Shown one piece after another: positions 1-7,464 of a stretch of DNA of 26,113 nt. The notes beneath the pieces are model-generated. The model was not told the origin of the DNA. It did not search any database and was given only the letters and a program-made list of their open reading frames with translations. The position numbers were made by a program, and so were the translations under genes. Every line of letters starts with the position of its first letter. Position 1 is the stretch's first letter. Source of the stretch: CAZMCH01 sp964564735 (GTDB lineage Bacteria; Poribacteria; DTPJ01). The DNA lies in assembly GCA_964564735.1 (NCBI GenBank), contig CAZMCH010000059.1, positions 1 to 26,113 on the forward strand. Direction: 5' to 3'.

Positions 1-1
1 T

Positions 2-721
2 AAAGCTACATTATGGCTTATGCAAGGATTTTATAGCATTGGTAAGAATTATGGTATAGCAATAATCTTTATTTCAATCTTGATAAAGATTATATATCTA
101 CCACTTACACAAAAAAGCTATAATTCTATGGGTAAAATGCAGGAACTTCAGCCCAAATTTAATGAACTACGTGAAAAATATAGAGATGATCCACAAAGAT
201 TAAACAAGGAGACAATGAAACTTTACAAGCAATACGGTGCTAGCCCATTTACTGGATGTTTGCCATTATTGCTTCAGATTCCTGTATTTTGGGCATTATT
301 CTCAACTTTGAGAGGTGCTGTCGAACTGCGTGATGCAGTTTTTATTGCTGGATGGGTAAATGATCTTTCTATGCCTGATACAATAGCTAATATTGCTGGA
401 TTTCCATTACGCATACTGCCGATTTTGATGACTGGAAGTTCACTCGCACAACAATTTGTATTTGGCACAGGTAGTCCCGGACAAAATAACAAGATGATGG
501 CTTTTATGCCTGTTTTTATGCTTTTTATATTCTATGGAATGCCGTCGGGACTCGTATTATATTGGTTATGCAATGATGTTATGACTTTTGCGCACAGATA
601 TTTTATAAAACAGCGTCAAGATAAAATGGAAAAAAATATAAATGAAAGTGAAGGAAAAAATCAAAATGATGCAAAAAACAAAAATAAGGCACAGGAAAAT
701 CCTAATAAACGTAAAAAATAA
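2..721 (+). CDS. yidC: Membrane protein insertase YidC, C-terminal part (5' truncated by window)
   Basis: Inserts and folds inner-membrane proteins, alone or with SecYEG. The reading frame is open to the window edge, so the gene starts upstream; an internal ATG at 20 is not the start. What remains is the conserved YidC/Oxa1 core. The first membrane segment ends in 'IIYLPLTQKSYNSMGKMQ', followed by the cytoplasmic helical hairpin ('LQPKFNELREKYRDDPQRL') and then 'GCLPLLLQIPVFWALFSTL'. The last segments contain 'FYGMPSGLVLYWLCND'. The tail is very rich in Lys and Asn, as in YidC homologues whose basic tail contacts the ribosome. jag follows 39 bases downstream, the usual neighbour. The large periplasmic P1 domain typical of diderm YidC would lie outside the window, so its presence cannot be judged. 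Confidence 0.95.
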   Translation, partial: KATLWLMQGFYSIGKNYGIAIIFISILIKIIYLPLTQKSYNSMGKMQELQPKFNELREKYRDDPQRLNKETMKLYKQYGASPFTGCLPLLLQIPVFWALFSTLRGAVELRDAVFIAGWVNDLSMPDTIANIAGFPLRILPILMTGSSLAQQFVFGTGSPGQNNKMMAFMPVFMLFIFYGMPSGLVLYWLCNDVMTFAHRYFIKQRQDKMEKNINESEGKNQNDAKNKNKAQENPNKRKK

Positions 722-760
722 AAGCCTTTATATGCGCTGTATCAATCTGGAGGTAATGTA

Positions 761-1423
761 ATGTCGGAACAACTATACATTGAAAGAGAAGGAAGAACTG
801 TTGAGGAAGCCGTTGATCTTGCACTAGAAGCAATAGGAGCAAATAGAGAACAGGTAAAAATAACAGTTTTAAGCGAAGGGACAAAAGGATTATTTGGATT
901 AGGCTCCAAGCCCTGCAAAGTAAGAATTTCACTAAAAGAAGATAACTCATCTACACCAGAAGCAATATTAAAAACAATATTAGATGAAATGGGTATAGAA
1001 TGTGAAGTTCGAAGTGCAAATTCGGATGGCAATATTCATCTTACTGTAAAAACACCTAATCCAGGATTGCTGATCGGAAGACGTGGCATGACTCTTAATT
1101 CAATACAATACCTAGTTAATTGTGTCGCAAACAAAACATCACTTGTAAAACGAAGGATAGTTATAGATACAGAACAGTATCGTGAACGCAGAGAAGAAAG
1201 CCTTGTTAGCCTTGCACGAAGACTAGCCTCAAAAGTAAAAGCTACTGGTCAAGAAGTTGTTGTTGAACCAATGAATCCACAAGATAGAAGGATTATACAC
1301 ATGACATTACAGAATGACACAGAAGTTGCAACATTCAGCAGGGGCGAAGGCTCTATTCGTAGCGTGGTGATAACAACAAAAGAGCGTGCTGCGAATGATG
1401 TTAACGCAGGTGATCAAGACTAA
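761..1423 (+). CDS. jag: Jag/KhpB-type KH-R3H RNA-binding protein
   Basis: Predicted cytoplasmic RNA-binding protein of the Jag (KhpB/EloR) family, linked in other bacteria to cell elongation and division control. The 220 residues show the three family parts in order. The Jag_N domain (about 1-57) contains 'VLSEGTKGLFGLGSKPCKV'. A KH domain (about 75-137) has the GxxG loop in 'LLIGRRGMTL' (GRRG at 106-109). An R3H domain (about 145-208) has the R-x3-H signature in 'DRRIIHMTL' (R176, H180). The start is well supported by a TGGAGGT ribosome site at 748-754, 6 bases before the ATG. The position between yidC and mnmE is the common arrangement in bacteria, and the gene is probably co-transcribed with yidC. 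Confidence 0.95.
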   Translation: MSEQLYIEREGRTVEEAVDLALEAIGANREQVKITVLSEGTKGLFGLGSKPCKVRISLKEDNSSTPEAILKTILDEMGIECEVRSANSDGNIHLTVKTPNPGLLIGRRGMTLNSIQYLVNCVANKTSLVKRRIVIDTEQYRERREESLVSLARRLASKVKATGQEVVVEPMNPQDRRIIHMTLQNDTEVATFSRGEGSIRSVVITTKERAANDVNAGDQD

Positions 1424-1435
1424 AATTCTAAACAT

Positions 1436-1463
1436 TGGACGCTAGGTATATACCCAGCGTCCA
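1436..1463. other. Perfect hairpin between jag and mnmE
   Basis: The arms TGGACGCT and AGCGTCCA are perfectly complementary. They enclose the self-complementary core GGTATATACC, so the whole 28 bases can fold into one long stem with only an A/C mismatch. There is no T-run on either side, so it is not a standard intrinsic terminator. It ends 15 bases before the mnmE ATG, where no ribosome binding site is visible. It could attenuate mnmE, act as an RNA processing site, or be a protein-binding palindrome. Confidence 0.5.
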
Positions 1464-1478
1464 GTATTATCAAACAAC

Positions 1479-2855
1479 ATGAATGACACAATTGTAGCTA
1501 TATCTACTCCGAGAGGCGAAGGTGGTATCGGTATAGTCAGACTTAGCGGACCATCCTCAATATACATCATAAAAAGCATATTCCAACCGCATTATGCCCA
1601 ATTTGATACAACTCAAAGCCATAAAATTACCTATGGGCATATCATCAATCCCGATACAAAAGAGATAATAGACGAAGTTTTAGTAAATGTAATGCTTGCG
1701 CCGAGAACATACACAAAGGAAGATGTTGTTGAAATAAACTGTCATGGTGGAAGTATTCCTCTTAGTAATGTCCTTGAACTTACAATGAAAATGGGCGCAA
1801 GGCTTGCAGAACCCGGTGAATTTACCAAAAGGGCATTCTTAAACGGCAGGATTGACCTTGCACAAGCAGAAGCTGTTGCGGATATAATAAGAGCAAAAAC
1901 TGATCTTTCTCTTAAGGTGGCTATTAGCCAATTGGAAGGACATCTCTCAAAGGAAGTCAGGAAGATTAGCTCTGACATTCTAGAACTATTAGCATCTATT
2001 GAGGTTTCGATAGATTTTCCTGACGAAGACCTTGATTTTATCAGCTATGATGAAGCTGGTGATCAGGTGAAATATATCATCGATGAGCTAAATAGAATCC
2101 TTGAATCAGCAGAAGAAGGCAGGATAATAACAGAAGGAATAAAAGGCGTAATAGTCGGAAGACCAAATGTCGGAAAATCAAGTCTTTTTAATGCTCTGCT
2201 CAAGGAAAAAAGGGCAATTGTTACTTCTATACCCGGCACAACCCGTGACCCTATTGAAGAATTTATCAATATTGATGGAATACCTCTCAAACTCACTGAC
2301 ACTGCAGGCATAAGAGAAACTGATAATATTATAGAGATAGAAAGTATCGAAAGGACAATGGCTTATCTTGATCAGGCTGATCTGATTATGCTAGTATTGG
2401 ATAACTCAGAACCTTTAACTGAAGACGATAAAAATATTATCTCTTATATATCAGACAAAAAATTTCTCTTGATCGTTAATAAGATTGATCTTCCACAAGC
2501 TATTGATACAGATGAATTAATGGCTTTGGTTGGTGAAAATCATATAGCTTATATATCAGCTATCGAGCAATCTGATTTGAAAACACTAAAAACCGCAATA
2601 CGTGATGTGATTATAAACAGGGATTCCATACAAGCAGACCCTATATTTGTTACAAAGGTTTGGCAAAAGAATTCAATTCAAAGGGCAATTGATAGCATGA
2701 AATATGCACAATCAAGCATAAATTCCAAAATGCCACCTGAGTTTATTGCGGTTGATTTAAGAGGCGCATTAAAAAGTCTTGGAGAGATTACAGGCGAATC
2801 CGCATCAGAAGAAATATTGGATCAGATATTTGCAAGGTTTTGCATAGGCAAGTAA
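1479..2855 (+). CDS. mnmE: tRNA U34 modification GTPase MnmE
   Basis: Cytoplasmic GTPase that, with MnmG, installs the (carboxymethyl)aminomethyl group on wobble uridine 34 of certain tRNAs. At 458 residues it has the usual family length. The N-terminal tetrahydrofolate-binding domain (1-120) contains 'NDTIVAISTPRGEGGIGIVR' and 'RTYTKEDVVEINCHGG'. A helical domain follows. The embedded G domain shows G1 'GRPNVGKS' (227-234), the 'IPGTTRD' switch (251-257), G3 'DTAG' (274-277) and G4 'NKID' (334-337). The protein ends in 'FCIGK', the C-terminal CxGK motif with the functional Cys455. No Shine-Dalgarno is visible before the ATG; a hairpin occupies the leader instead. MnmG, the partner often encoded next, is absent here: two minus-strand tRNA genes follow. 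Confidence 0.97.
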   Translation: MNDTIVAISTPRGEGGIGIVRLSGPSSIYIIKSIFQPHYAQFDTTQSHKITYGHIINPDTKEIIDEVLVNVMLAPRTYTKEDVVEINCHGGSIPLSNVLELTMKMGARLAEPGEFTKRAFLNGRIDLAQAEAVADIIRAKTDLSLKVAISQLEGHLSKEVRKISSDILELLASIEVSIDFPDEDLDFISYDEAGDQVKYIIDELNRILESAEEGRIITEGIKGVIVGRPNVGKSSLFNALLKEKRAIVTSIPGTTRDPIEEFINIDGIPLKLTDTAGIRETDNIIEIESIERTMAYLDQADLIMLVLDNSEPLTEDDKNIISYISDKKFLLIVNKIDLPQAIDTDELMALVGENHIAYISAIEQSDLKTLKTAIRDVIINRDSIQADPIFVTKVWQKNSIQRAIDSMKYAQSSINSKMPPEFIAVDLRGALKSLGEITGESASEEILDQIFARFCIGK

Positions 2856-2858
2856 CGA

Positions 2859-2933
2859 TGGTGGGGCGTATTGGGCTTGAACCAACGACTTCCACCGTGT
2901 GAGGATGGCACTCTTCCACTGAGTTAACGCCCC
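2859..2933 (-). tRNA. tRNA-Val (anticodon CAC)
   Basis: On the minus strand the sequence folds into a full cloverleaf. The acceptor stem is GGGGCGT/ACGCCCC, the D stem ACTC/GAGT, and the anticodon stem CCATC/GGTGG with one G-T wobble. The anticodon loop CTCACAC gives anticodon CAC (codon GTG). The T arm is GTTGG-TTCAAGC-CCAAT. Discriminator A is followed by a genome-encoded CCA. It lies 15 bases downstream of the CAT tRNA, in the same direction, and is probably co-transcribed from the promoter at 3043-3071. Confidence 0.95.
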
Positions 2934-2948
2934 TCGATGGTAAAAGCA

Positions 2949-3024
2949 TGGTGGGCCCAGTTGGACTCGAACCAACGACCAACCGGTTATGAGCCGGTGG
3001 CTCTACCAACTGAGCTATGGGCCC
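2949..3024 (-). tRNA. tRNA with CAT anticodon, probably elongator tRNA-Met
   Basis: Minus-strand cloverleaf: acceptor GGGCCCA/TGGGCCC, D stem GCTC/GAGC, anticodon stem ACCGG/CCGGT, loop CTCATAA (anticodon CAT), T arm GTTGG-TTCGAGT-CCAAC, discriminator A and encoded CCA. The paired G1-C72 and the absence of three G-C pairs next to the anticodon loop argue against the initiator tRNA. Elongator Met is most likely. A tRNA-Ile whose C34 becomes lysidine cannot be excluded from sequence alone. Confidence 0.93.
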
Positions 3025-3042
3025 ACCTAATGACATCTATAA

Positions 3043-3071
3043 ATTATAGTGGAACTTTTAAACAAAGTCAA
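3043..3071 (-). promoter_or_regulatory. Sigma-70-type promoter for the two tRNA genes
   Basis: Read on the minus strand: TTGACT, a 17-base spacer, then TATAAT, a near-perfect housekeeping promoter. The -10 box ends 18 bases before the 5' end of the CAT tRNA. The promoter lies across the start codon region of the divergent glycosylase gene. Confidence 0.8.
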
Positions 3072-3735
3072 TCCTTTTTTTGAGGATACAAAAGTGAATT
3101 ACGCTGAAAAACTGAAACAAAGCTACGAAAAAAAGAAAGATATAATCAAGCAAAGAATGTCGGAATTTGAGGAAACATATAAAAAAGGTGATGAAGCTAT
3201 ATTTGCTGAATTATGTTTCTGTATTTTTACAGCAGGCTCAAGCGCAAGGTCTGGTTTAAAGTGTATCGATGCAATTAATGACATCATAATTACAGGAAGT
3301 GCAATAGATATTGAAAGCAGAATAGAAAAATGCCATAGATACCCAAAGGCAAGGGCGGAATATCTTATTCATACAAGAGAATATTTACAAAGAGAATATA
3401 ATCTCAAGATGAGAGAACTTATTGAATCTTTTGATGATAAACTGGCATTAAGAGATTTTTTCGCAACAAATAAAGGAATAAAAGGCATTGGCTACAAAGA
3501 GGCAAGCCATTTTCTTAGAAATATCGGTCTTAAAGGATATGCAATTCTTGACATACACATATTGAGAAGCTTGCATGAATTTGGTTTGATTGATAATCCT
3601 AACCCTCCGACAACAAGGAAAAGGTATCTTGAAGTAGAAGAGAAACTCAAAGAGTTTGCAAAAAGTATCGATATAGATTTTGACGAACTTGATCTAGTCC
3701 TGTGGAGTGATCGAACAGGCGAAGTATTGAAATAA
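3049..3735 (+). CDS. ogg: Ogg2-type 8-oxoguanine DNA glycosylase/AP lyase
   Basis: Predicted base-excision repair enzyme that removes 8-oxoguanine and cleaves the abasic site. It resembles the archaeal and Thermotoga Ogg2 family, which lacks the extra N-terminal domain of eukaryotic OGG1. The helix-hairpin-helix signature 'KGIGYKEASHFLRNIG' carries the predicted catalytic Lys150, and 'AILDIHILR' carries the predicted catalytic Asp168. The C-terminus 'LDLVLWSDRTGEVLK' keeps the family pattern, and 'FAELCFCIFTAGSSARSG' matches the conserved N-terminal helix. The GTG start at 3049 has no visible ribosome site and sits on the tRNA promoter, so the true start could be slightly downstream. The stop overlaps the next ATG by one base (TAATG), which suggests translational coupling. 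Confidence 0.88.
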   Translation: MELLNKVNPFFEDTKVNYAEKLKQSYEKKKDIIKQRMSEFEETYKKGDEAIFAELCFCIFTAGSSARSGLKCIDAINDIIITGSAIDIESRIEKCHRYPKARAEYLIHTREYLQREYNLKMRELIESFDDKLALRDFFATNKGIKGIGYKEASHFLRNIGLKGYAILDIHILRSLHEFGLIDNPNPPTTRKRYLEVEEKLKEFAKSIDIDFDELDLVLWSDRTGEVLK

Positions 3736-4979
3736 TGATAATATCAAACAAATTACATGCTCATGCTATATTTATATGCTTTTTTATGATGGCTTTTATT
3801 GCATTATCAAATGATTCCGCTATTCAAAAAAATAAGCCAAAGATAATGGCACATTATATGCCTTGGTATATATCTAAGCCCATCAGCGGATATTGGGGAT
3901 GGCATTGGACAATGAGTCATTTTGATCCAGAAAAAATTGATAAATCTGGAAAGCGTGAGATTGCATCGCATTATTATCCATTGATTGGTGCTTATGATTC
4001 TTATGATCCAGCCGTTCTAGAGTATCATATATTACTAATGAAAATATCGGGTATTGACGGTATAATCATTGATTGGTATGGAATCGAGGATTTTTTTGAT
4101 TATGCGATACTGAACAGAAATACTTCACTAATCATTGATTTTGCCCGCAAAGCTGGTCTTGAGTTTGCCATCTGCTATGAAGATCAAACAGTTAAGCACA
4201 TGGTAAATAACAATTATCTAAATGAAAATAACACAATAGAAAATGCCCAAAAGACGATGATTTTTCTTCAAGATAATTGGTTTTGTGATGATCTTTATCT
4301 TAAATTAGATGATAAGCCCGTATTTTTGGTATTTGGACCTCAATATTTCATGGAAAGCTCTCAATGGGATTCTATATTCTCTGTTTTAGATATACGTCCA
4401 TGCTTTTTTACCCAAAATCTGCCTTTATTTTCATTATCTTCTGGCGCTTTTCTTTGGGTTCCAGTATGGCTTTCTGACGATGTTTTAAGCTGGGAAACCT
4501 GCAATAAATATATTGATGAATTTTATGAAAAATCAGCAAGTTGGGATTTCGTCATTGGTGGCGCATTTCCAGAATTTAATGACATATACTCAAAAGCCAA
4601 AGTCAGTAAATCCCACGCATATCTTGATGCAAGAGAAGGCAGGACTTTCGCTGATACATTGCAAAAAGCGATAGATAAGCACGCTGATATTATCCAGATC
4701 ATAACTTGGAATGACTTTGGCGAAGGCACAAATATCGAACCAACCGAAGAATATGGATATAACTATCTGCAAACTATACAAAATACCAAAAGAAAATATA
4801 TTGACTTATCTTTTCAGTATAAAAGCAATGATCTGGCACTTTGTAAGCGATTTTATGACTTGAGAATTAAGTATAAAAACGATAAAGAAAAGATGATCAT
4901 GCTTGATGACGTATTTAATCTTCTGATAATGGGAAAATCAGCAGATGCAGAAAAAATAATGACAGAAATAGATTCATAG
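3735..4979 (+). CDS. Secreted GH99/GH71-like TIM-barrel protein
   Basis: A 414-residue exported protein of the GH99-like (endo-mannosidase/WbsX-like) TIM-barrel group. The N-terminus (about 1-26) is a hydrophobic signal peptide. The mature part opens with 'KIMAHYMPWYISKP', typical of the first strand of this fold. It continues with 'GIDGIIIDWYGIED' (106-119), a carboxylate-rich strand end, and 'IITWNDFGEGTNIEP' (322-336), where the family has its conserved WNDxxEG motif. The substrate is unknown; a glycan target is inferred from the fold. The ATG overlaps the stop of the glycosylase gene by one base, so translation is probably coupled although the two functions look unrelated. About 115 bases of AT-rich sequence without a recognisable gene follow, before the repeat at 5097. 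Confidence 0.75.
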   Translation: MIISNKLHAHAIFICFFMMAFIALSNDSAIQKNKPKIMAHYMPWYISKPISGYWGWHWTMSHFDPEKIDKSGKREIASHYYPLIGAYDSYDPAVLEYHILLMKISGIDGIIIDWYGIEDFFDYAILNRNTSLIIDFARKAGLEFAICYEDQTVKHMVNNNYLNENNTIENAQKTMIFLQDNWFCDDLYLKLDDKPVFLVFGPQYFMESSQWDSIFSVLDIRPCFFTQNLPLFSLSSGAFLWVPVWLSDDVLSWETCNKYIDEFYEKSASWDFVIGGAFPEFNDIYSKAKVSKSHAYLDAREGRTFADTLQKAIDKHADIIQIITWNDFGEGTNIEPTEEYGYNYLQTIQNTKRKYIDLSFQYKSNDLALCKRFYDLRIKYKNDKEKMIMLDDVFNLLIMGKSADAEKIMTEIDS

Positions 4980-5096
4980 AAACATATTATTTAATGTAAT
5001 GTCCGAATGCCAACAAATGCAACTTGCAATTATCGCTTGTCCAACATCATTTTTTGCTCTCGCCATATATCTAAAATTAAGCTTATTTCTTATACT

Positions 5097-5322
5097 TAAC
5101 GTGAGTTCCGTGTAAGAATTTGTTACCACCAAGACACAAAGGCACGAAGCAAGAATATGATTTATCATCTCTTTGAAAAATTAGAGATGATCTGTGTTAT
5201 GCAGTCAGCGAAAATCAGCAGTCTATTTCTTTTTTGCAATGTTAAAGATTTAATCTTTAATCCCTTGTGCTACTTTGTGTTTTAGTGTCTTTGTGGTTTA
5301 TTCCTATATCGAACTGACGTTA
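5097..5322. repeat. MITE-like element, copy A
   Basis: A non-coding element bounded by imperfect terminal inverted repeats. The left end reads TAACGTGAGTTC and, after a short variable part, ACCACCAAGACACAAAGGCA. The right end, reverse-complemented, reads TAACGTCAGTTCGATATA, then ACCACAAAGACACTAAAACA. The interior (5177-5246) holds a block containing TTATGCAGTCAGCGAAAATC that recurs almost unchanged in copy B at about 9103-9175. No transposase reading frame is present. The right edge provides the TAA stop of the minus-strand URO-D gene. A target-site duplication could not be resolved by eye. The bases from 4980 to 5096 show nothing recognisable. Confidence 0.8.
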
Positions 5323-6414
5323 CTTACTAAAATATTCATGATAGGCGTCTATCGCTGACAGGAAATTTTCAGGTTTTACGTCCTTGTGAACGATATTGCT
5401 TGTGCAGATTATATGTCCGCCATTGCCCCAACCGTCCTCAATACATTTAATCATAGCCTTTTTGCAATCTTCGGTTGTTCCTCTTGTGAAAGTCCATCTT
5501 ATATCAAGGTTGCCAACAAAGCATATCCTATCGCCATATTCTCTTTTCAATCTAGCCATATCCATTCCCGCCGCAATATCAATCTCACCGAATCCGTCAA
5601 CATGCGTCTCGATCAGAAAATCATCAAGGATTGACCATAAATCGCCATCAGAAGTATTATTGACAAATACACCTAATTTATGAAGCTCATCAGCCTGTTT
5701 TCTGATCTGTGGCGTGATGAATTCATGATAATGCCTTGGGGAAATCATTGGTCCCATATCCGCTGCAAGATCACCGCCTAAGCCTATAGCATCCGCACCT
5801 AATTCAGCATATTTTGTCGCAGTTGATATAACGTTTTTTGTGCATTCGTCATAATATTGATGCAAGCCTTCTTGATTGTTATGAAACCACTCCAGCCGAC
5901 TGCCAAGAGTCGCAACGGGTATTCCATATACAGGGGCGAATATCCCAAGCTCAATGCCCTTTTCCTTGAGAATTTCCTTGACTCTACGGAAAACGTAATA
6001 ATGTGGCTCTGGAACTGATGGACTTGAGTCCTCAAATACAGGATCAAAGGTCTTTTCTTTCCTATACGTCCTTGTTATCGCGCTTTCGGGCAAAAATTCA
6101 TGGATTGACTCGCTGTATTCCCATTTATATTTTGTGATGGGCTTTGGACGCTCAAAACCGGGCATTAGATTTCCACTCAATCCAATCATATCAAAGCCCA
6201 ATTTTTCCACAATAGTAACCGCATCTTGCGCATCACTTTCAACGATAGTTATCCAATCGGCATCCCGCATCATTTCCATTCTCTCGGTAAATCCACATGG
6301 TTTGCCAAGTATCACATCACGAGTTGGTGATGCTATTGGATACATTTCACCGATTGGTGTTCTATCAACTTCCTGATGACGATACGCCCTTAAAACTCTC
6401 TCTCTGCCTGTCAT
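5320..6414 (-). CDS. URO-D-family protein lacking the usual metal-binding motif
   Basis: A 364-residue protein with the uroporphyrinogen decarboxylase/methyltransferase TIM-barrel fold (URO-D superfamily, as in HemE, MtaA and CmuA). The N-terminus 'MTGRERVLRAYRHQEVDRTP' is the typical opening. Later blocks include 'ELGADAIGLGGDLAADMGPM' and 'MDMARLKREYGDRICFVGNL'. Where methyltransferase-type members carry H-x-C-G, this one reads 'FVNNTSDGDLW' (250-260), so the zinc/thiol site is absent. It is therefore unlikely to act as an MtaA-like zinc methyltransferase, and it also lacks the signature of a classical heme-pathway HemE. The ribosome site AGAGG precedes the ATG. It is the last gene of a three-gene unit, 24 bases after its paralogue. 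Its TAA stop is the edge of repeat A. Confidence 0.82.
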   Translation of the reverse strand: MTGRERVLRAYRHQEVDRTPIGEMYPIASPTRDVILGKPCGFTERMEMMRDADWITIVESDAQDAVTIVEKLGFDMIGLSGNLMPGFERPKPITKYKWEYSESIHEFLPESAITRTYRKEKTFDPVFEDSSPSVPEPHYYVFRRVKEILKEKGIELGIFAPVYGIPVATLGSRLEWFHNNQEGLHQYYDECTKNVISTATKYAELGADAIGLGGDLAADMGPMISPRHYHEFITPQIRKQADELHKLGVFVNNTSDGDLWSILDDFLIETHVDGFGEIDIAAGMDMARLKREYGDRICFVGNLDIRWTFTRGTTEDCKKAMIKCIEDGWGNGGHIICTSNIVHKDVKPENFLSAIDAYHEYFSK

Positions 6415-6438
6415 AATATTACCTCTTCCATATATGGC

Positions 6439-7452
6439 TCATTGCTCTGTAAATGCCTCAACAACTGCGGCGGCGTTCTCTGCCGATGTTTCGGGCTGTA
6501 ATGGCTTTGCAGGTGATAAAATATAACCGCCACCTTTGCCCATCTCTGTGCAAAGACGACGGACTTCTGCTTTTATGCTTTCAGGCGTGCCATAAGGAAT
6601 AGTGCTTTGCGTTCCTAGACCGCCCCAAAATGTCAGTTTATCGCCATATTTCTTTTTCAATTCATAGGGGTTCATCCCTTCTGCTTCCGGTTGGACGCTT
6701 TCTAATACATCAAGACCGATCTCTATTACATCAGGCATTATGCTTGCGATAGAACCGCAACAATGGCTTATAACTAGCTTTCCGCCTGCGTGAACCGAAT
6801 CATATATCTTTGCCCATCTTGGCTTTAGGAATTGTCTCCAAAGATCGGGACCAAGAATAACATTGCGCTGATCGCCCCAGTCGTCGCCAAACATTATCGC
6901 ATCAACAGGCAAATCAACCGTATATTCCACAAATGCGAGATAAAGGTTCATTATTTTATCTAGCATTTCCTCATAGAAATCGGGATACATCGCCGCATCC
7001 ATAAGGATATTCTCAAAGCCTCTGAGACTCCAACTTACCTCAAATAAACCCCAACCTAGATGACCGATCAGGAATTTATCTTTATGTTCTTCACATATAA
7101 CTTTTGCTTGTTCTTTTCTTTCGGGTCGCATAAATATCTCTGGTTTTGGGAAATCATATCCGTCAAATGAAGGCTTATCAAGTGGGGCTTTTTCAAGATA
7201 CCAGGGTCTGCGATCCATTCGCCATATAACGCCATAGGGATCAGTTTCACGCATATCATCAATTCGTGTTCGGGTCATTGTATCCACTGCTGATACGCCT
7301 ATTATATATGGGATTAACTTTTTGCGCCATTCTGTATTGCCATAATATTCATCTATTTTAAGCGCAACATCACCCTCAAAACCTAGCGTATAAGGAACAG
7401 GATGCATTTCTTCATGATTAATTTGAGCCTTTACAATTTCACGATTTGTCAT
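6439..7452 (-). CDS. URO-D-family (methyltransferase-like) protein
   Basis: A 337-residue URO-D-superfamily protein. 'MTNREIVKAQINHEEMHPVP' opens it, and 'DAIMFGDDWGDQRNVILGPD' matches the conserved D-D-W-G region of MtaA-like members. 'VISHCCGSIASIMPD' supplies the H-x-C metal pair (H230, C232). 'YELKKKYGDKLTFWGGLGTQ' and 'GKGGGYILSPAKP' form the C-terminal half; in methyltransferase relatives a third ligand Cys follows the GGGY strand, but here the segment reads SPAKP. Substrate unknown. Its ribosome site GAGGAG overlaps the stop codon of the upstream oxidoreductase gene, so the two are translated together. Confidence 0.85.
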   Translation of the reverse strand: MTNREIVKAQINHEEMHPVPYTLGFEGDVALKIDEYYGNTEWRKKLIPYIIGVSAVDTMTRTRIDDMRETDPYGVIWRMDRRPWYLEKAPLDKPSFDGYDFPKPEIFMRPERKEQAKVICEEHKDKFLIGHLGWGLFEVSWSLRGFENILMDAAMYPDFYEEMLDKIMNLYLAFVEYTVDLPVDAIMFGDDWGDQRNVILGPDLWRQFLKPRWAKIYDSVHAGGKLVISHCCGSIASIMPDVIEIGLDVLESVQPEAEGMNPYELKKKYGDKLTFWGGLGTQSTIPYGTPESIKAEVRRLCTEMGKGGGYILSPAKPLQPETSAENAAAVVEAFTEQ

Positions 7453-7464
7453 ATTTATTACTCC

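Noticed and set aside
2788..3036. Minus-strand frame of 82 residues over the mnmE end and tRNAs
   Set aside because: It is a translation of the two tRNA genes; peptides of this kind are a known annotation artefact.
4974..5168. Minus-strand frame of 64 residues at the left edge of repeat A
   Set aside because: It runs through the inverted-repeat end, has no ribosome site and matches no family I recognise.
5097..5322. Repeat A/B as a CRISPR array
   Set aside because: There is no regular repeat-spacer pattern; the repeated words are terminal inverted repeats of a longer element and no cas gene is present.
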